Assembly (NCBI RefSeq): GCF_014873915.1
Contig: NZ_JADBEJ010000001.1
Coordinates: forward strand, 434,001-498,000
DNA length: 64,000 nt
From: Amycolatopsis roodepoortensis
Lineage (GTDB): Bacteria > Actinomycetota > Actinomycetes > Mycobacteriales > Pseudonocardiaceae
Reading direction: 5' to 3'
Positions 19,271 to 27,899 of this stretch are shown here, piece by piece (the first letter of the stretch is position 1; each line of letters starts with the position of its first letter). Below the pieces are notes generated by a model, which worked only from the letters and a program-made list of their open reading frames with translations, had not been told where the DNA came from and did not search any database. The translations under genes were made by a program, and so were the position numbers.

Positions 19271-19420
19271 GTTGCCGGAATTTGGCGACGGGCAAGAGGG
19301 TGCTGGCAGCTTTGTGGTTTGAAGGCTTCCGGTTCTACCGTGGGTGGGTTTGGGCCGTTGCCGAAATTCGGCGACAGGGCAACGTGGTGCCGAAACCGTT
19401 GTGGTTCAAAGGAAAGCTCG
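19271..19420. repeat. two degenerate ~65-bp direct repeats upstream of the HNH gene
   Basis: Each unit starts with a dyad: GTTGCCGGAATTTGGCGAC at 19271 and GTTGCCGAAATTCGGCGAC at 19357. A shared tail follows that includes GGGCAA and TTGTGGTT. They fill the gap between the methyltransferase and the HNH gene. The same dyad recurs downstream of the HNH gene. Confidence 0.75.
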
Positions 19421-19461
19421 TGGGTGCGAAAACTGTCGGTGGTCGGTTGTAGCTTCGGTGT

Positions 19462-20694
19462 GTGGATACACGCAACGCCATTGTGGCGGTACTCAAGGAA
19501 ATCACGTCGGCTGGTCTGCTTCGGGAGGTCAATGCGGCGTTGGATACGTTGGAGGACGGCGATGCTGTGGCTGCTGCGGTTGCTGCGTCGGAGGGGATCG
19601 CGCGGTTGGAGGCGGTGCGGTTCCGGGCGTTGGCGCAACTGAGCCGTCACCGTGACGGCGCATCGAGTGTGGTGCAGGAGGTTGCGCTGGGGTTGTCTGT
19701 TGTGGACGGTCACGCGGCTGGGTTGGTGTCGACGGCGGAGGCGTTGACCACCCGGCTTCCGTGCACGCTGGGGTTGCTGGATCGGGGCAAGGTGGGTGGC
19801 TATGGGGCGATGAAGGTCGCCGCCGCGACCGCGTGGTTGTCCGACGAGGACGCGCGTGCGGTGGACGCGGTTTTGGAGGATCGGTTGCCGGGGCGGAATT
19901 CCGAGCAGGTTCGGAAGGCGGCGAATCATGCGGCGATGATGGTCGACCGCGAGGGTGCCGCCCGGCGTGCGGAGCGGCATCGTGCCGGGCGTCGATTGTC
20001 GATCCGGCAGGGTGAGACGGGGGTGGCGTCGATCGAGGTCGAGGACGGGCCGGTGGAGAAGGTCGCCGCCGCCTACACCCGGATCGACCGTGAAGCACGC
20101 GCTCTCAAGACCGGTGGCGAACCCCGCACCCTGGATCAGCTCCGCGCCGACGTCGCGCTTGATCTGTTGCTGGGCGGGCAGGGCGGGAGTGAACGGCCCG
20201 AGGTGTTTCTCTACATGGACCTCAACACCTATCTGGGGCTGAATGATGACCCTGCCGAACTCGCCGGCCACGGCCATATTCCGGCCGCCCTGGCTCGGCA
20301 TATCGCGTCTGGGGCGGACACGGTGTTGCGGCGGATCATCACCGATCCGCTCTCCGGACAGGTGTTGGATTTGGGGCGTGACCGGTATCGGCCTACTGCG
20401 GGGTTGGGTGAGTTCGTGCGGGTGCGGGATCGGGAATGCCGAAGACCTGGCTGCCATCGGGTCGCGCAGGCCTGCGATCTCGACTATGCGGTGCCGTGGC
20501 AGCACGGCGGCCACACCGCTCACACCGACCTGATCGACCTCTGCCGCCGGGACCACCGGTTGAAAGACGAACCCGGCTGGACCTACCGACTCGACGCCGA
20601 CGGCACCCTCACCATCACCACACCCACCGGGCAGACCTACGACAGCACGCCACCGCCCCTGCACGAACCTCGTGCCGAGGAACCACCGTTCTGA
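19462..20694 (+). CDS. DUF222 / HNH endonuclease (13E12-repeat family)
   Basis: 410 residues, GTG start. The N-terminal and central DUF222 region (about 20-270) is followed by a C-terminal HNH nuclease motif: RECRRPGCHRVAQACDLDYA, then PWQHGGHTAHTDLIDLCRRDH with the Cys pair and the His/Asn-position residues. This is the family of the mycobacterial REP13E12 proteins, common in many copies in actinobacteria and of unknown biological role. The gene is flanked on both sides by the same dyad repeats, which suggests a mobile or self-propagating unit. Codon use is less GC3-biased than its neighbours in places. Confidence 0.92.
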   Translation: MDTRNAIVAVLKEITSAGLLREVNAALDTLEDGDAVAAAVAASEGIARLEAVRFRALAQLSRHRDGASSVVQEVALGLSVVDGHAAGLVSTAEALTTRLPCTLGLLDRGKVGGYGAMKVAAATAWLSDEDARAVDAVLEDRLPGRNSEQVRKAANHAAMMVDREGAARRAERHRAGRRLSIRQGETGVASIEVEDGPVEKVAAAYTRIDREARALKTGGEPRTLDQLRADVALDLLLGGQGGSERPEVFLYMDLNTYLGLNDDPAELAGHGHIPAALARHIASGADTVLRRIITDPLSGQVLDLGRDRYRPTAGLGEFVRVRDRECRRPGCHRVAQACDLDYAVPWQHGGHTAHTDLIDLCRRDHRLKDEPGWTYRLDADGTLTITTPTGQTYDSTPPPLHEPRAEEPPF

Positions 20695-20697
20695 ACC

Positions 20698-21279
20698 GTC
20701 GCCGGAAAACGGCCACGGTTGCCGAGGGTTGGTTTCGTTGCCGGAGTTCGGCGACAGAGCCAAGGACGGTGCACCCTGTGATGATGTCTCGCGGCTTGTG
20801 GCTGCGCCCGTCGTCCAGCTAGCGTCCTCCGCCCCCTAGCCGCGTGCCCAGACCTGGGCCATTGCCGAAAGACGGGAGTCGATATGTAGCCCAAGGCATC
20901 TAGTTCACCGATGCCGGAACACGGCGACGCCCGGCGCGCCGACAGGACTCGGTGCGGCCGTGTGGTCTTGGGTGCCATCCTTGCGCCGCTAGGTGGAGGA
21001 ACTGCTGTCTGGCCCAGGCGTTGCCGAAAAATGGCGGGCCGCGAGCAGGCTCTGAGGTTCACAGCGGCGACAGTGCCTCGGTGAGGCGCCATCGCCGAAT
21101 GACGGCCACGGGGTCGATGGCCCCACCGCATTGTCCGAAATACGGCAACGGCCGAGCGCGTGGACAGGACTCGGTGCGGCTGTCGCGCTGCATACGGTCC
21201 TGGGGTTCATTGGCACCGGGCCGCACCATAGCCCGTCCTTCCCGGCGGCCAAAGTGCCCCTTCGCCGAAATACGGCAAA
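20698..21279. repeat. eight degenerate dyad repeats downstream of the HNH gene
   Basis: Dyads of the form TTGCCG-N5-CGGCAA start near 20698, 20737, 20861, 20910, 21020, 21091, 21130 and 21260. The best matches are at 21130 and 21260 (both with CCGAAATACGGCAA). Two copies (20910 and 21130) share a longer tail containing GACAGGACTCGGTGCGGC. Spacing is irregular (39-130 bases; 39 occurs twice), so this is not a CRISPR array. No gene is supported in this ~580-bp stretch. Confidence 0.75.
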
Positions 21280-21298
21280 GCGCTATGCCATCAGGCAT

Positions 21299-22372
21299 TC
21301 ACGGGCGAGTGCCCAGCACCGACATGCCCAGCACCAGCTCGTTGGCCGGATCGCAGCCGAGGAGGTCCTCGACCAGTTCGTCGCGAAGCGCCGCGGTGAA
21401 CGTGACGTTCAGTCCCAGCGCGGTCGCCATCAGGTACACGGTCTGGCTCAGGTGCCCGACGTCCATCAGCAGTACCCGGTAGGTGCGGCTCACCGGGTAC
21501 TTCCATTGGTTCCGTTCGATGACGCTGGTGTAGATCAGCAGCGCGCCGGCGTTCCGGGTCCACTGCTGGTCGCCGGCGAGCGCGGTCAGTTCGTCGTCGT
21601 CGAGCTTGGCGTCCAGTGGCGTGAGGCGGTGCGAGAAACCGTCGTAGTGGTAGGCGCCCCGATCCAGGTCCTCGACGTTCCTCGCGTAGACGTACACCTC
21701 GGTCGGATGCCGGGCTCCGCCCGACGGGCTCGTCTTGAAGACGTTCCCGGTGGCGGGGATGTCGGAATGCGTTTCGGGCCTCGTCGGCCTGGCCGCGGTG
21801 AGGAGAGTGCTCAAATCGCGCAGCCGCAAGGGTTCTTCGCCGAACTCGCGGACGCTTCTGCGCTGGTTCAGCGCGTCGCCCAGCGCGATCGCGTTCAAGG
21901 GTTCCGGTGACGGTTCGGGCAGTGCTATCGCGTCGTGCTCGCCGGTCGGCCTCACCGGAGAAGGCGGAGGACTGGCCTTCGCCTTCTCCAGCAAGGTTTT
22001 CGCCGTCATTTCGCTGGTCGTGAACTCGGTCTCCCGTAAGGAGCGGGTGCCGAAGTGAAACGCCCGTGCGGACGTTCCCCAAGGGCCCCAATCCCGAAGG
22101 ATCTCTTCTTCCCGTTGTTGCCGGGAAGAACCTTTGACCACCAGCACGTCGTACCGGATCATCGCCCGCGCGATACGGACGAGCCTTTCCCCGATCTCGG
22201 GATTCTCGTCCGCGGTGCGGATCGATTCCGGTTCTCGCCAAGAACTGAACCAACGCAGGACGCGTTCGGTTCCTTCGGCGAGTTTCAGCTGGCGATGGCC
22301 GAGGTGGTCGTCCCAGACGACGTCACCATCGGACCAATAAAGCGTTCCGCACGAGGAAACCCTGACCAGCAT
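21299..22372 (-). CDS. SagB-type (nitroreductase-fold) peptide dehydrogenase
   Basis: About 357 residues. The C-terminal 210 residues form the FMN-binding SagB/ThcOx-type nitroreductase domain: NQRRSVREFGEEPLRLRDLS, TSPSGGARHPTEVYVYAR and LLMDVGHLSQTVYLMATALG. The N-terminal 140 residues are a separate domain seen in stand-alone SagB proteins. Characterised members oxidise azolines to azoles in ribosomal peptides. Here no YcaO cyclodehydratase is visible. The start is uncertain: ATG 22372 lacks a strong ribosome site and the open frame continues upstream through the small peptide gene. It is probably cotranscribed with that gene. Confidence 0.82.
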   Translation of the reverse strand: MLVRVSSCGTLYWSDGDVVWDDHLGHRQLKLAEGTERVLRWFSSWREPESIRTADENPEIGERLVRIARAMIRYDVLVVKGSSRQQREEEILRDWGPWGTSARAFHFGTRSLRETEFTTSEMTAKTLLEKAKASPPPSPVRPTGEHDAIALPEPSPEPLNAIALGDALNQRRSVREFGEEPLRLRDLSTLLTAARPTRPETHSDIPATGNVFKTSPSGGARHPTEVYVYARNVEDLDRGAYHYDGFSHRLTPLDAKLDDDELTALAGDQQWTRNAGALLIYTSVIERNQWKYPVSRTYRVLLMDVGHLSQTVYLMATALGLNVTFTAALRDELVEDLLGCDPANELVLGMSVLGTRP

Positions 22373-22425
22373 CGAATGTCTTGTGCCCCAGTCCCCAGTA
22401 TTACTTTCCGAATTCGTCAGGTCAT

Positions 22426-22548
22426 TCAGCGTCGCGAGCGGAAAGGAGGCCCGCCGTGCGGAGGCGGCTCGAACCCGCCCCAAGTGCTCTGCGCCTTGTA
22501 CTCCGCTTCGAGCTCGTACAAGAACTCGTCGTCATCCTCGTCGTGCAT
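22426..22548 (-). CDS. 40-residue acidic peptide, candidate RiPP precursor
   Basis: A small gene in the gap between the SARP and SagB genes, same strand. The ATG at 22548 has GGAGAGG upstream at a suitable distance. The product starts MHDEDDDEFLYELEAEY, very acidic like a leader peptide. It continues through a Ser-Thr pair to WGGFEPPPHGGPPF and ends with a basic RSRR. It has no Cys. A -10-like TATATT on the minus strand at 22589-22594 could drive it. Precursor status is inferred from size, leader-core polarity and neighbours; it could also be a small regulatory protein. No homologue is known to me. Confidence 0.5.
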   Translation of the reverse strand: MHDEDDDEFLYELEAEYKAQSTWGGFEPPPHGGPPFRSRR

Positions 22549-22629
22549 GCCGTCGATCCTCTCCGTGAGCGGTTACTCCGGTCAAGCGAATATACCCACG
22601 CCAACAGAGTACCGGAGGAGAATGGGCAA

Positions 22630-25533
22630 TTACGCCGAGTAATCACTCAGGCGCTGTTTGAGTTCGCGAACCTCGGGCGACTCCGAAATGCCGAGATCGC
22701 TGTAGAGGCGCAATGCGAACCGGCGATGACGGTCCGCATTCGGTCGCTCACCGAGAATGTCGAACGCGAACGCCATCTCCTTGTGGGCGATGGGCAGCAT
22801 GCTGCGATTCCCGGTCGATTCGAGCACTTCGACCGCGGTCGTCAACTGACTGACCGCGAGCGCGCCGTCACCGAGTCCGCGCGAATTGATACCGAGCGCG
22901 AGAAAGCATTCCGCCTCGAGATCGGGCGATTCGTTCTCCTGCGCCAGCCTCAGCGCCTTGTCGAGTTCCTCGGCGGCTTCGGGATAACGCCTGTTCTCGG
23001 TGTGGATCAGCCCGATCCGGTGCCTGGCGCGGGCTTCGATGAGCACGCTGCCGTGGGCATGGGCGGTCTCGCGGACCCAGCCGAGGTGTTCGATCGCCTC
23101 GTCCGACTCGCCCTTGAGCCAGTGGGTGACCCCCGAGTTGCCCCTGGCCCGGCACTGCATCCGGATGTCGCCGGTGGTCGCGGCCAGCTCGAACACCTCG
23201 TTGAACAGCCGGTTCGCCTCGGTGAACTCGTCGAGCCGCCACAGGGTCAGCGCGTACATGTGCAGCGCCTGGTACTCGAGGACCACGTTCCCGGTGACCC
23301 GCGCGGCGGACAGGGCCAGGGTCTCCAGCTCCCTGGCCTGGCGGTAGTAGCCGCGGTTGTCGAAGTAGCGCCACACCGCCGAACAGAAGGGCACGAGGTC
23401 GGAGTACTGCTGGTGGTTGTTCATCGCGACGGCCACCGGCAGCACGTTCTGCCATTGCGCGTCCATCCAGTGCGCCGCCTGGTCGTAGTCCGCGAAGGAC
23501 TGTCCGTACTCGCTCTTCGGGACCTCCAGGCCGCCCGGCTCGTCTTCGGAGTCCGGGTCGATGAACTCCATCGCGGCCGCGACGGTGCTGCGGTAGTAGT
23601 CGAACAGCCGCCGCATCATCGCCTCGCGCTGGTGCTCGGGCTCCTCGGCGAGCAGGAGTTCGCGACCGTAACTACGGAGCAGGTCGTGCATCTCGTACCG
23701 GTCCATCGACGGCTGGCGCAGCAGGTTCACGTCGACGAGGCGCTCAGCGAGACGGCGGGCCTCACCGAGACTCACTTCCGCCAGGGCCGCCGTCGAGTGG
23801 AGATCGAAAGCGGCGCCGGGATGATGGCTCAGCCGGCGGAACACCCGGCGTTCGGTCTCGGTCAAGTTCAGATAGGACACCCGGAACGCGCCCGCGACGT
23901 CGCGTTCCCCGGCGGTGAGCTCGCCGAACCGGTTCCGTTCGTCGCGCAGCTGCCTGGCGACGAAGTCGAGCGTCCACGAGGCCCGCGCGCGCAGCCTGCT
24001 CGCCGTGACGGCCAGTGCGAGCGGGAGATCACCGCACAGGCTCGCGACCTGGTCGGCCGCGTCGGGGGATTCCCTCCTCAACCGCGATGGCCCGACGATC
24101 CGGCCGAGCAGTTCCACGGCGTCGGCCCGGCTGAACGGTTCCAGCGAGAGCAACTCGGCGCCGTCGAGGTCCACGAGCCGGGTGCGGCTGGTGATCAGCA
24201 CGCAGCAACTCGCCGAGCCGGGCAGCAGCGGGTTCACCTGCGCCGCCCCGATGGCGTTGTCCAGCACCAGAAGCACGCGTTTGCCGGCGAGGCAGCTCCG
24301 GAAGAGCGCCGCGCGCTGTTCGGTCCCGGAGGGGATGTCCGAACCCTGGATGCCGAGCGACCGCAGCAGCGCCTCGAGCGCGGCTCCCGGGTCGACCGGG
24401 TCGCCCGCGGGCGAGAACCCTTCGAGGTTCACGAAGAGCTGCCCGTCGGGGAACAGCGGCGCGAGCCGGTGTGCGGCGTGGACGGCCAGCGCGGTCTTGC
24501 CGACCCCGGGCATCCCGTCGATCGCGATCAGCCTCGGCCCCGTCGAGCCCGCCTGGCCGATCTCCAGGACGGTCCGCAGTTCCGCGGCACGGCCGCCGAA
24601 CGCGGGGAGATCCGCGGGAAGTTGCGCGGGACGGGGGAACAGCGCCTTCTGCGCGTCCGCGTCCTCGCGCCGTCCGCCCGTGTCCATTCCGGCCCGGAGC
24701 CCGCCGACGCCGTAGCGGACGAGGGCGCCGTCCGTCATCAGCTCGGCGTCGGCGCGCAGGATCTGCTGGTGGAGCGCGCTCAGTTCGGCGCTCGGGTCGA
24801 CGCCGAGCTCCTCGGCGAGCGCGACCCTGGTCCGGTCGAACGTCCGGAGCGCGTCGGCGCCGCGGCCCGCCCGGTAGAGCGCCAGCATGGTGAGGCACTG
24901 CAGGGTCTCGCGCGTGGGATGCCAGGCGGCGAGGTCGAAGGCTTCGCGAGCCGCCGCTTCGGTTTCGCCGAGCCGGAGCCTGGCACCGATCAGGAGCTCG
25001 CAGGCGGCCAGGCGTTCTTCGTCGAGGCGTCGCGCGGTCTGCTCGATGGCGTCGCCTTCGAGACCGTCGAACGCCGGTCCGCGCCAGAGCGACAGCGCGT
25101 CCGCCAGCTTGGCGGCCGCCTGGGAGATCAGCCCGGCGGACAGGAGTTCGGCGCCCTGGTTGTAGTCCGCTTCGAAGCGGACCGAGTCGACCGAGGCGCT
25201 GCTGACGACGACGCGGTACGCCGATCCGGTGGTGACCACGGCCGACCGGGCCACGCCGAGGTCGTGCCGCAACCGCGCGATCGCGTTGCTGACCTGGCGG
25301 ACCGCGGTCTTCGGCGGATTCTCCGGCCACATCGTGCCGATCAGGTACGACACCGGGACCAGCCTGCCCGCGTTGATCAGCAGGGCGGCGAGGAGGCGTT
25401 GTTCGCGGCGTCCGCCCAAGCGGACGGGGACACCGTCGACCTCGGCTTCGAGCGGGCCGAGAACGGAGAAGCTGAGCTGGGATGGGCCGCCGGTGGGCGA
25501 TCCCGCCGAATCGGGTAAACGATCAGCGGTCAT
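22630..25533 (-). CDS. AfsR-type SARP regulator (HTH-BTAD-NB-ARC-TPR)
   Basis: 967 residues. An OmpR-type winged helix (LSFSVLGPLEAEVDGVPVRL, residues about 20-110) is followed by a bacterial transcriptional activation domain to about 270. Next is an NB-ARC ATPase with Walker A IDGMPGVGKTALAVHAA and Walker B KRVLLVLDNAIGA. A C-terminal TPR array (e.g. EYQALHMYALTLWRLDEFTEAN) completes it. Large SARPs activate secondary-metabolite genes. It lies directly upstream of the acidic peptide and SagB genes on the same strand, making it their likely local activator. ATG 25533. Confidence 0.93.
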   Translation of the reverse strand: MTADRLPDSAGSPTGGPSQLSFSVLGPLEAEVDGVPVRLGGRREQRLLAALLINAGRLVPVSYLIGTMWPENPPKTAVRQVSNAIARLRHDLGVARSAVVTTGSAYRVVVSSASVDSVRFEADYNQGAELLSAGLISQAAAKLADALSLWRGPAFDGLEGDAIEQTARRLDEERLAACELLIGARLRLGETEAAAREAFDLAAWHPTRETLQCLTMLALYRAGRGADALRTFDRTRVALAEELGVDPSAELSALHQQILRADAELMTDGALVRYGVGGLRAGMDTGGRREDADAQKALFPRPAQLPADLPAFGGRAAELRTVLEIGQAGSTGPRLIAIDGMPGVGKTALAVHAAHRLAPLFPDGQLFVNLEGFSPAGDPVDPGAALEALLRSLGIQGSDIPSGTEQRAALFRSCLAGKRVLLVLDNAIGAAQVNPLLPGSASCCVLITSRTRLVDLDGAELLSLEPFSRADAVELLGRIVGPSRLRRESPDAADQVASLCGDLPLALAVTASRLRARASWTLDFVARQLRDERNRFGELTAGERDVAGAFRVSYLNLTETERRVFRRLSHHPGAAFDLHSTAALAEVSLGEARRLAERLVDVNLLRQPSMDRYEMHDLLRSYGRELLLAEEPEHQREAMMRRLFDYYRSTVAAAMEFIDPDSEDEPGGLEVPKSEYGQSFADYDQAAHWMDAQWQNVLPVAVAMNNHQQYSDLVPFCSAVWRYFDNRGYYRQARELETLALSAARVTGNVVLEYQALHMYALTLWRLDEFTEANRLFNEVFELAATTGDIRMQCRARGNSGVTHWLKGESDEAIEHLGWVRETAHAHGSVLIEARARHRIGLIHTENRRYPEAAEELDKALRLAQENESPDLEAECFLALGINSRGLGDGALAVSQLTTAVEVLESTGNRSMLPIAHKEMAFAFDILGERPNADRHRRFALRLYSDLGISESPEVRELKQRLSDYSA

Positions 25534-25962
25534 ATGCGACTATGTCGTCCGAGACCGTGAGCGTGCTCACGCACTACCTCCAGTCCGTTCGGCGGCTGAC
25601 CGGCACCCTAGCCCACCGCTTCGGCCGCCAGCCAGGTCGGCGCGGTGCGCGCTTACGGCATTCGGCCTAACGGACGGGCACGGGGCTGCCCTGAAACCGG
25701 TTCGATTCTACGCCGGGCCACTCCTGAACTGCGCGGATGCCATGCGGTGGAGAGCCGATGTAATTCCGATGCAGGGCCTTGGAAAGCTGGAGGCACAGCT
25801 GGCGGGTCGGAGCGACGGGGCAGCGCGCCGAACCGCGGGTAGGGGCTCCGCGGCGGTTGGCCTTCGAACTGGGGGTGGCCAACCGCCCTGGTAGCCCTTT
25901 CTTTCGTCACAGGTTGCTCCCAGCAAAGCGCGGCACACTGGACCAAAGAGGAGTGTGCCGCC
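25534..25962. other. 430-bp intergenic region with a strong hairpin
   Basis: No gene is supported here. The notable structure is an 11-base perfect inverted repeat, GGCGGTTGGCC (25852-25862) and GGCCAACCGCC (25877-25887), with a 14-base loop and then a pyrimidine-rich CCCTTTCTTTC. It could be a terminator for transcription coming from the left, or a leader structure before yggT. The region also holds the SARP promoter. Confidence 0.5.
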
Positions 25963-26241
25963 ATGAGTGCTCTAGGTGATCTGCTGGGCTACCTGCTCAC
26001 CCTGTTCCTGATCGTGCTCATCGTCCGCATGGTGCTGGACTGGGTCGTCAACCTCGCCACCCGTCCGCCCGGCTGGGCCTTCCGGGCCCGCGGGATCGCC
26101 CATCGGCTGACCGAGCCCGTGCTGGCGCCGGTCCGCCGCGTCGTGCGCCCGGTCCGGGCGGGCGGGGTCGCGTTCGACCTCGCCTTCACCCTCGTGTTCC
26201 TCGGGGTCGTCCTCCTGCAGTCTCTCGCGTTCAGCCTCTGA
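25963..26241 (+). CDS. YggT-family membrane protein
   Basis: 92 residues with two hydrophobic helices (LGYLLTLFLIVLIVRMVLDW and FDLAFTLVFLGVVLLQSLAF) joined by a loop with the family LTEPVLAPVRRVV. YggT proteins are linked to osmotic tolerance and, in Gram-positives, to the division/cell-wall region; here the gene is isolated. ATG start after AAAGAGGAG. Confidence 0.88.
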   Translation: MSALGDLLGYLLTLFLIVLIVRMVLDWVVNLATRPPGWAFRARGIAHRLTEPVLAPVRRVVRPVRAGGVAFDLAFTLVFLGVVLLQSLAFSL

Positions 26242-26297
26242 CCAGGTGTGATCGGCCTCGATTCCGGGTACCAGCCCGCTGGAGGAGAGGAGTGCCC

Positions 26298-27254
26298 ATG
26301 CGTCCGGTCTGGAGCGGTTCGCTTTCGCTCGGCCTGGTGACGGTGCCGGTCCGGCTGTACAGCGCGGTCGAGGACCATACGGTGCACTTCCGCCAGTTCC
26401 AGCGCGGGACCGAGGACCGCATCCGGTACCGGCGGGTGAACGAGCGCACCGGCAAGGAAGTCGACTACGACGACATCGTCAAGGGTTACGAGCTCGACAA
26501 CGGCGAGTACGTGGTCGTCGAACCCGAGGAGCTCGACGAGATCGCCCCCGGCCGGTCGAAGTCGCTCGACATCGAGAGCTTCGTCGAGCTGGACGCGATC
26601 GACCCGATGTTCTTCGACAAGACGTACTGGCTCGCGCCCGCGAAGGACGAGTTCGAGCGTCCGTACGCGTTGCTGCTCGAGGCGATGGACTCCTCGGGCA
26701 AGGCCGGGATCGCCAAGTTCGTCATGCGCGGCCGCGAGTACCTGGCGCTCGTCCGTTCCGGCGACGGCGTGATGGTGCTCAACACCCTGCATTTCGCCGC
26801 CGACCTGCGGGATCCCGCCGAGCAGCTGCCGGACCTGCCGGGTAAGGCGAAGGCGCGCGGCAAGGAACTCGACATGGCCGTCAACCTGATCGACGCGATG
26901 AGCGACGACTGGCGGCCCGAGGACTACCGCGACACCTACACCGACCGCGTGCGGGAGCTGATCAAGGCCAAGAAGAAGGGCGACACCATCACGCCCGCGA
27001 CCGAACCCGGCGAGCCGACGAAGGTCGTCGACCTGTTCGAGGCGCTGTCGAAGAGCGTGGAGAGCGGGAAGGCGAAGAAGAAGTCCGGAGCGAAGAAGCC
27101 GCCCGCGAAGAAGACCGCGGCGAAGAAGGCTGCTGCGAAAGACCTGTCCTCGTTGTCGAAGGCGGATCTGGACAAGCTGGCGCGGGAGCGGAACATCAAG
27201 GGGCGGTCGAAGATGACGCGCGCGGGTCTGGAGAAGGCGCTCAAAGCGTCGTGA
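26298..27254 (+). CDS. ku: Ku protein for non-homologous end joining
   Basis: About 318 residues. It starts MRPVWSGSLSLGLVTVPVRL, typical of bacterial Ku, with a ring-forming core domain to about 255. A Lys/Ala-rich linker (KKSGAKKPPAKKTAAKK) and a C-terminal SAP/HeH-like helix pair (LSKADLDKLARERNIKGRSK) follow. It forms a dimer on DNA ends and recruits LigD, which is not in the window. ATG 26298 is preferred to GTG 26292, which sits too close to the GGAGAGGAG. It overlaps the next gene 3' to 3'. Confidence 0.95.
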   Translation: MRPVWSGSLSLGLVTVPVRLYSAVEDHTVHFRQFQRGTEDRIRYRRVNERTGKEVDYDDIVKGYELDNGEYVVVEPEELDEIAPGRSKSLDIESFVELDAIDPMFFDKTYWLAPAKDEFERPYALLLEAMDSSGKAGIAKFVMRGREYLALVRSGDGVMVLNTLHFAADLRDPAEQLPDLPGKAKARGKELDMAVNLIDAMSDDWRPEDYRDTYTDRVRELIKAKKKGDTITPATEPGEPTKVVDLFEALSKSVESGKAKKKSGAKKPPAKKTAAKKAAAKDLSSLSKADLDKLARERNIKGRSKMTRAGLEKALKAS

Positions 27255-27888
27255 CGACACCCGCCGTCGCCAGTTCGCTCGCGATGGCCTCGATCAGCAG
27301 CCGGACGTCCTCGGCCGCTGTCGCGTGCAGCCCTTCGGAAACGATCAGCACGTCGGACGTCGTGGCGGAGACCGCGGAGTGCCCGCTCTGCCGGTTCGTC
27401 CACCGGCGCGCGTGGGCTTGACCGTCCTCGTCGGCGAAGATCACCTCGCCGGGGTTCGGCTGCTCGACGGTCCCGGCGAAGGTCACGTACTTCTCGTCGC
27501 CCCGCGCGTGGCGGACTTCCAGCGAGCCGCTGATCTTCGCGACGTCGAGCACCGCGACCGGGATGGCGTAGGCGACCGACACCGCGTTGCAGAGGTCGAT
27601 CACCGGATGGATCCGGGGGAGCGTGCCTTCTTTCCGCAGCCGGCGCAGCAGTGACTCCGACGCGCATCGGTACTGCGTCGGCTTCAGGCCCATCTTGGCG
27701 AACGCCCGCCGCCAGGCCTGGATCTCGGGGAATTCCGATTCGGGCCCGTCCGCGAGCCGCCGCGTCGCCCGCGCGAGGAACTTCTCGAGGTCGACCGGCA
27801 TTTCCGTGGTGATGCCGGTGGCCTGCAGCGTGCCGACGGCGAGGCCGGGGTGAGCGGCGCGGATTTCCGGGTGGTGCTGGAGCTTCAT
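27241..27888 (-). CDS. B3/B4 tRNA-binding domain protein
   Basis: 215 residues matching the B3/B4 editing-like domain of phenylalanyl-tRNA synthetase beta chain, as a free-standing protein. Recognisable parts are LPRIHPVIDLCNAVSVAYAIPV and FADEDGQAHARRWTNRQSGHSAV. Free-standing members may hydrolyse mischarged tRNA, but this is not shown. Convergent with ku; 11 bases downstream of the LysE-type gene's... opposite end on the same strand lies that exporter, so they may share transcription. Confidence 0.82.
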   Translation of the reverse strand: MKLQHHPEIRAAHPGLAVGTLQATGITTEMPVDLEKFLARATRRLADGPESEFPEIQAWRRAFAKMGLKPTQYRCASESLLRRLRKEGTLPRIHPVIDLCNAVSVAYAIPVAVLDVAKISGSLEVRHARGDEKYVTFAGTVEQPNPGEVIFADEDGQAHARRWTNRQSGHSAVSATTSDVLIVSEGLHATAAEDVRLLIEAIASELATAGVVTTL

Positions 27889-27899
27889 GCTGAACCTGT

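Noticed and set aside
20698..21279. Possible CRISPR array downstream of the HNH gene
   Set aside because: Repeats are degenerate, spacing varies from 39 to 130 bases, and there are no cas genes.
21059..21298. Minus-strand frame with repeated CRIS/YFG-like words
   Set aside because: The apparent peptide repeats are just translations of the DNA dyad repeats.
22381..25518. A 1045-codon plus-strand open frame
   Set aside because: It is the antisense of the SARP gene; composition is Arg/Glu/Val-rich with no domains.
26298..27254. Complete NHEJ locus
   Set aside because: No ligD or polymerase/nuclease gene lies nearby; ku is alone.
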